This document shows positions 63,944 through 64,000 of a DNA stretch of 64,000 bases, one piece after another. The notes under the pieces were generated by a model. It was not told where the DNA came from and made no database searches. It worked only from the letters and a program-made list of their open reading frames with translations. A program made the position numbers and the translations under genes. This DNA comes from Lichenostomus cassidix (taxonomy: Eukaryota > Chordata > Aves > Passeriformes > Meliphagidae): positions 43,288,491-43,352,490 of the forward strand of contig CM039182.1 of NCBI GenBank assembly GCA_008360975.2. The letters are read 5' to 3'. The stretch's first letter is position 1. Each line of letters opens with the position of its first letter.

Positions 63944-64000
63944 TAGTGTTACAAAGAACCCAGATAAGTTATTTACATTGCGTTCTGCAAATTCTTAAAA

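Noticed and set aside
1..64000. CRISPR arrays, operons, prophage, tRNA or rRNA genes
   Set aside because: The window is intron-containing vertebrate DNA. No regularly spaced repeats, ribosome-binding-site-led gene clusters or cloverleaf-type sequences were seen.

Overview
The window is vertebrate nuclear DNA, almost certainly from a bird. It holds one large split gene with GT-AG introns, a CpG-island promoter, and seven chicken-repeat-1 (CR1) LINE fragments, several ending in the ATCATAGAAT-type 3' tip typical of avian CR1. I recognise no bacterial, plasmid or phage content. No undescribed gene system is visible; the most interesting signals concern alternative processing of the single gene.

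The gene is DNAJC13 (RME-8, receptor-mediated endocytosis 8), read entirely on the + strand. A CpG-island promoter with a YY1-type AAGATGGCGGC element (about 4890-5780) drives a non-coding first exon. The start codon is at 13326 in exon 2 and the stop codon ends at 61771 in exon 56. I traced 55 coding exons by hand. All introns are GT-AG, every junction keeps frame, and the exons sum to 6723 nt, which is 2240 codons plus a stop. As I remember it the human protein has 2243 residues; the difference lies entirely in the last few residues. A polyadenylation signal is at 62482.

The protein is an endosomal J-domain co-chaperone. Its parts in order are an N-terminal PH-like phosphoinositide-binding region (exons 2 to about 11), helical ARM/HEAT-type segments with four IWN-type repeats (exons 22, 32, 42 and 49), a GYF_2-type segment (exons 27-28), a J domain with HPD in exon 35, and a flexible tail with two YLT motifs (exons 55-56). 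By family knowledge it recruits HSC70 to early endosomes and works with SNX1/retromer and the WASH complex.

Layout: 1-4150, gene-free flank; 4151-4411, CR1; 4890-5780, promoter and exon 1; 5394-13312, intron 1 with a 1.2 kb CR1; 13313-61771, exons 2-56; 61772 to about 62510, 3' UTR; 62510-64000, flank holding a TATA-like/hairpin unit and, at the right edge, a possible polyadenylation signal of a convergent minus-strand gene.

Most notable signals: an in-frame 15-nt microexon candidate at 31178-31192 with a downstream Rbfox-type TGCATG; a strong alternative acceptor at 61919 that would give a different C-terminus; a tiny uORF overlapping the YY1 element; a G-quadruplex-forming repeat just upstream of the start site; and a 12-bp perfect hairpin beside a TATA-like box in the downstream flank.
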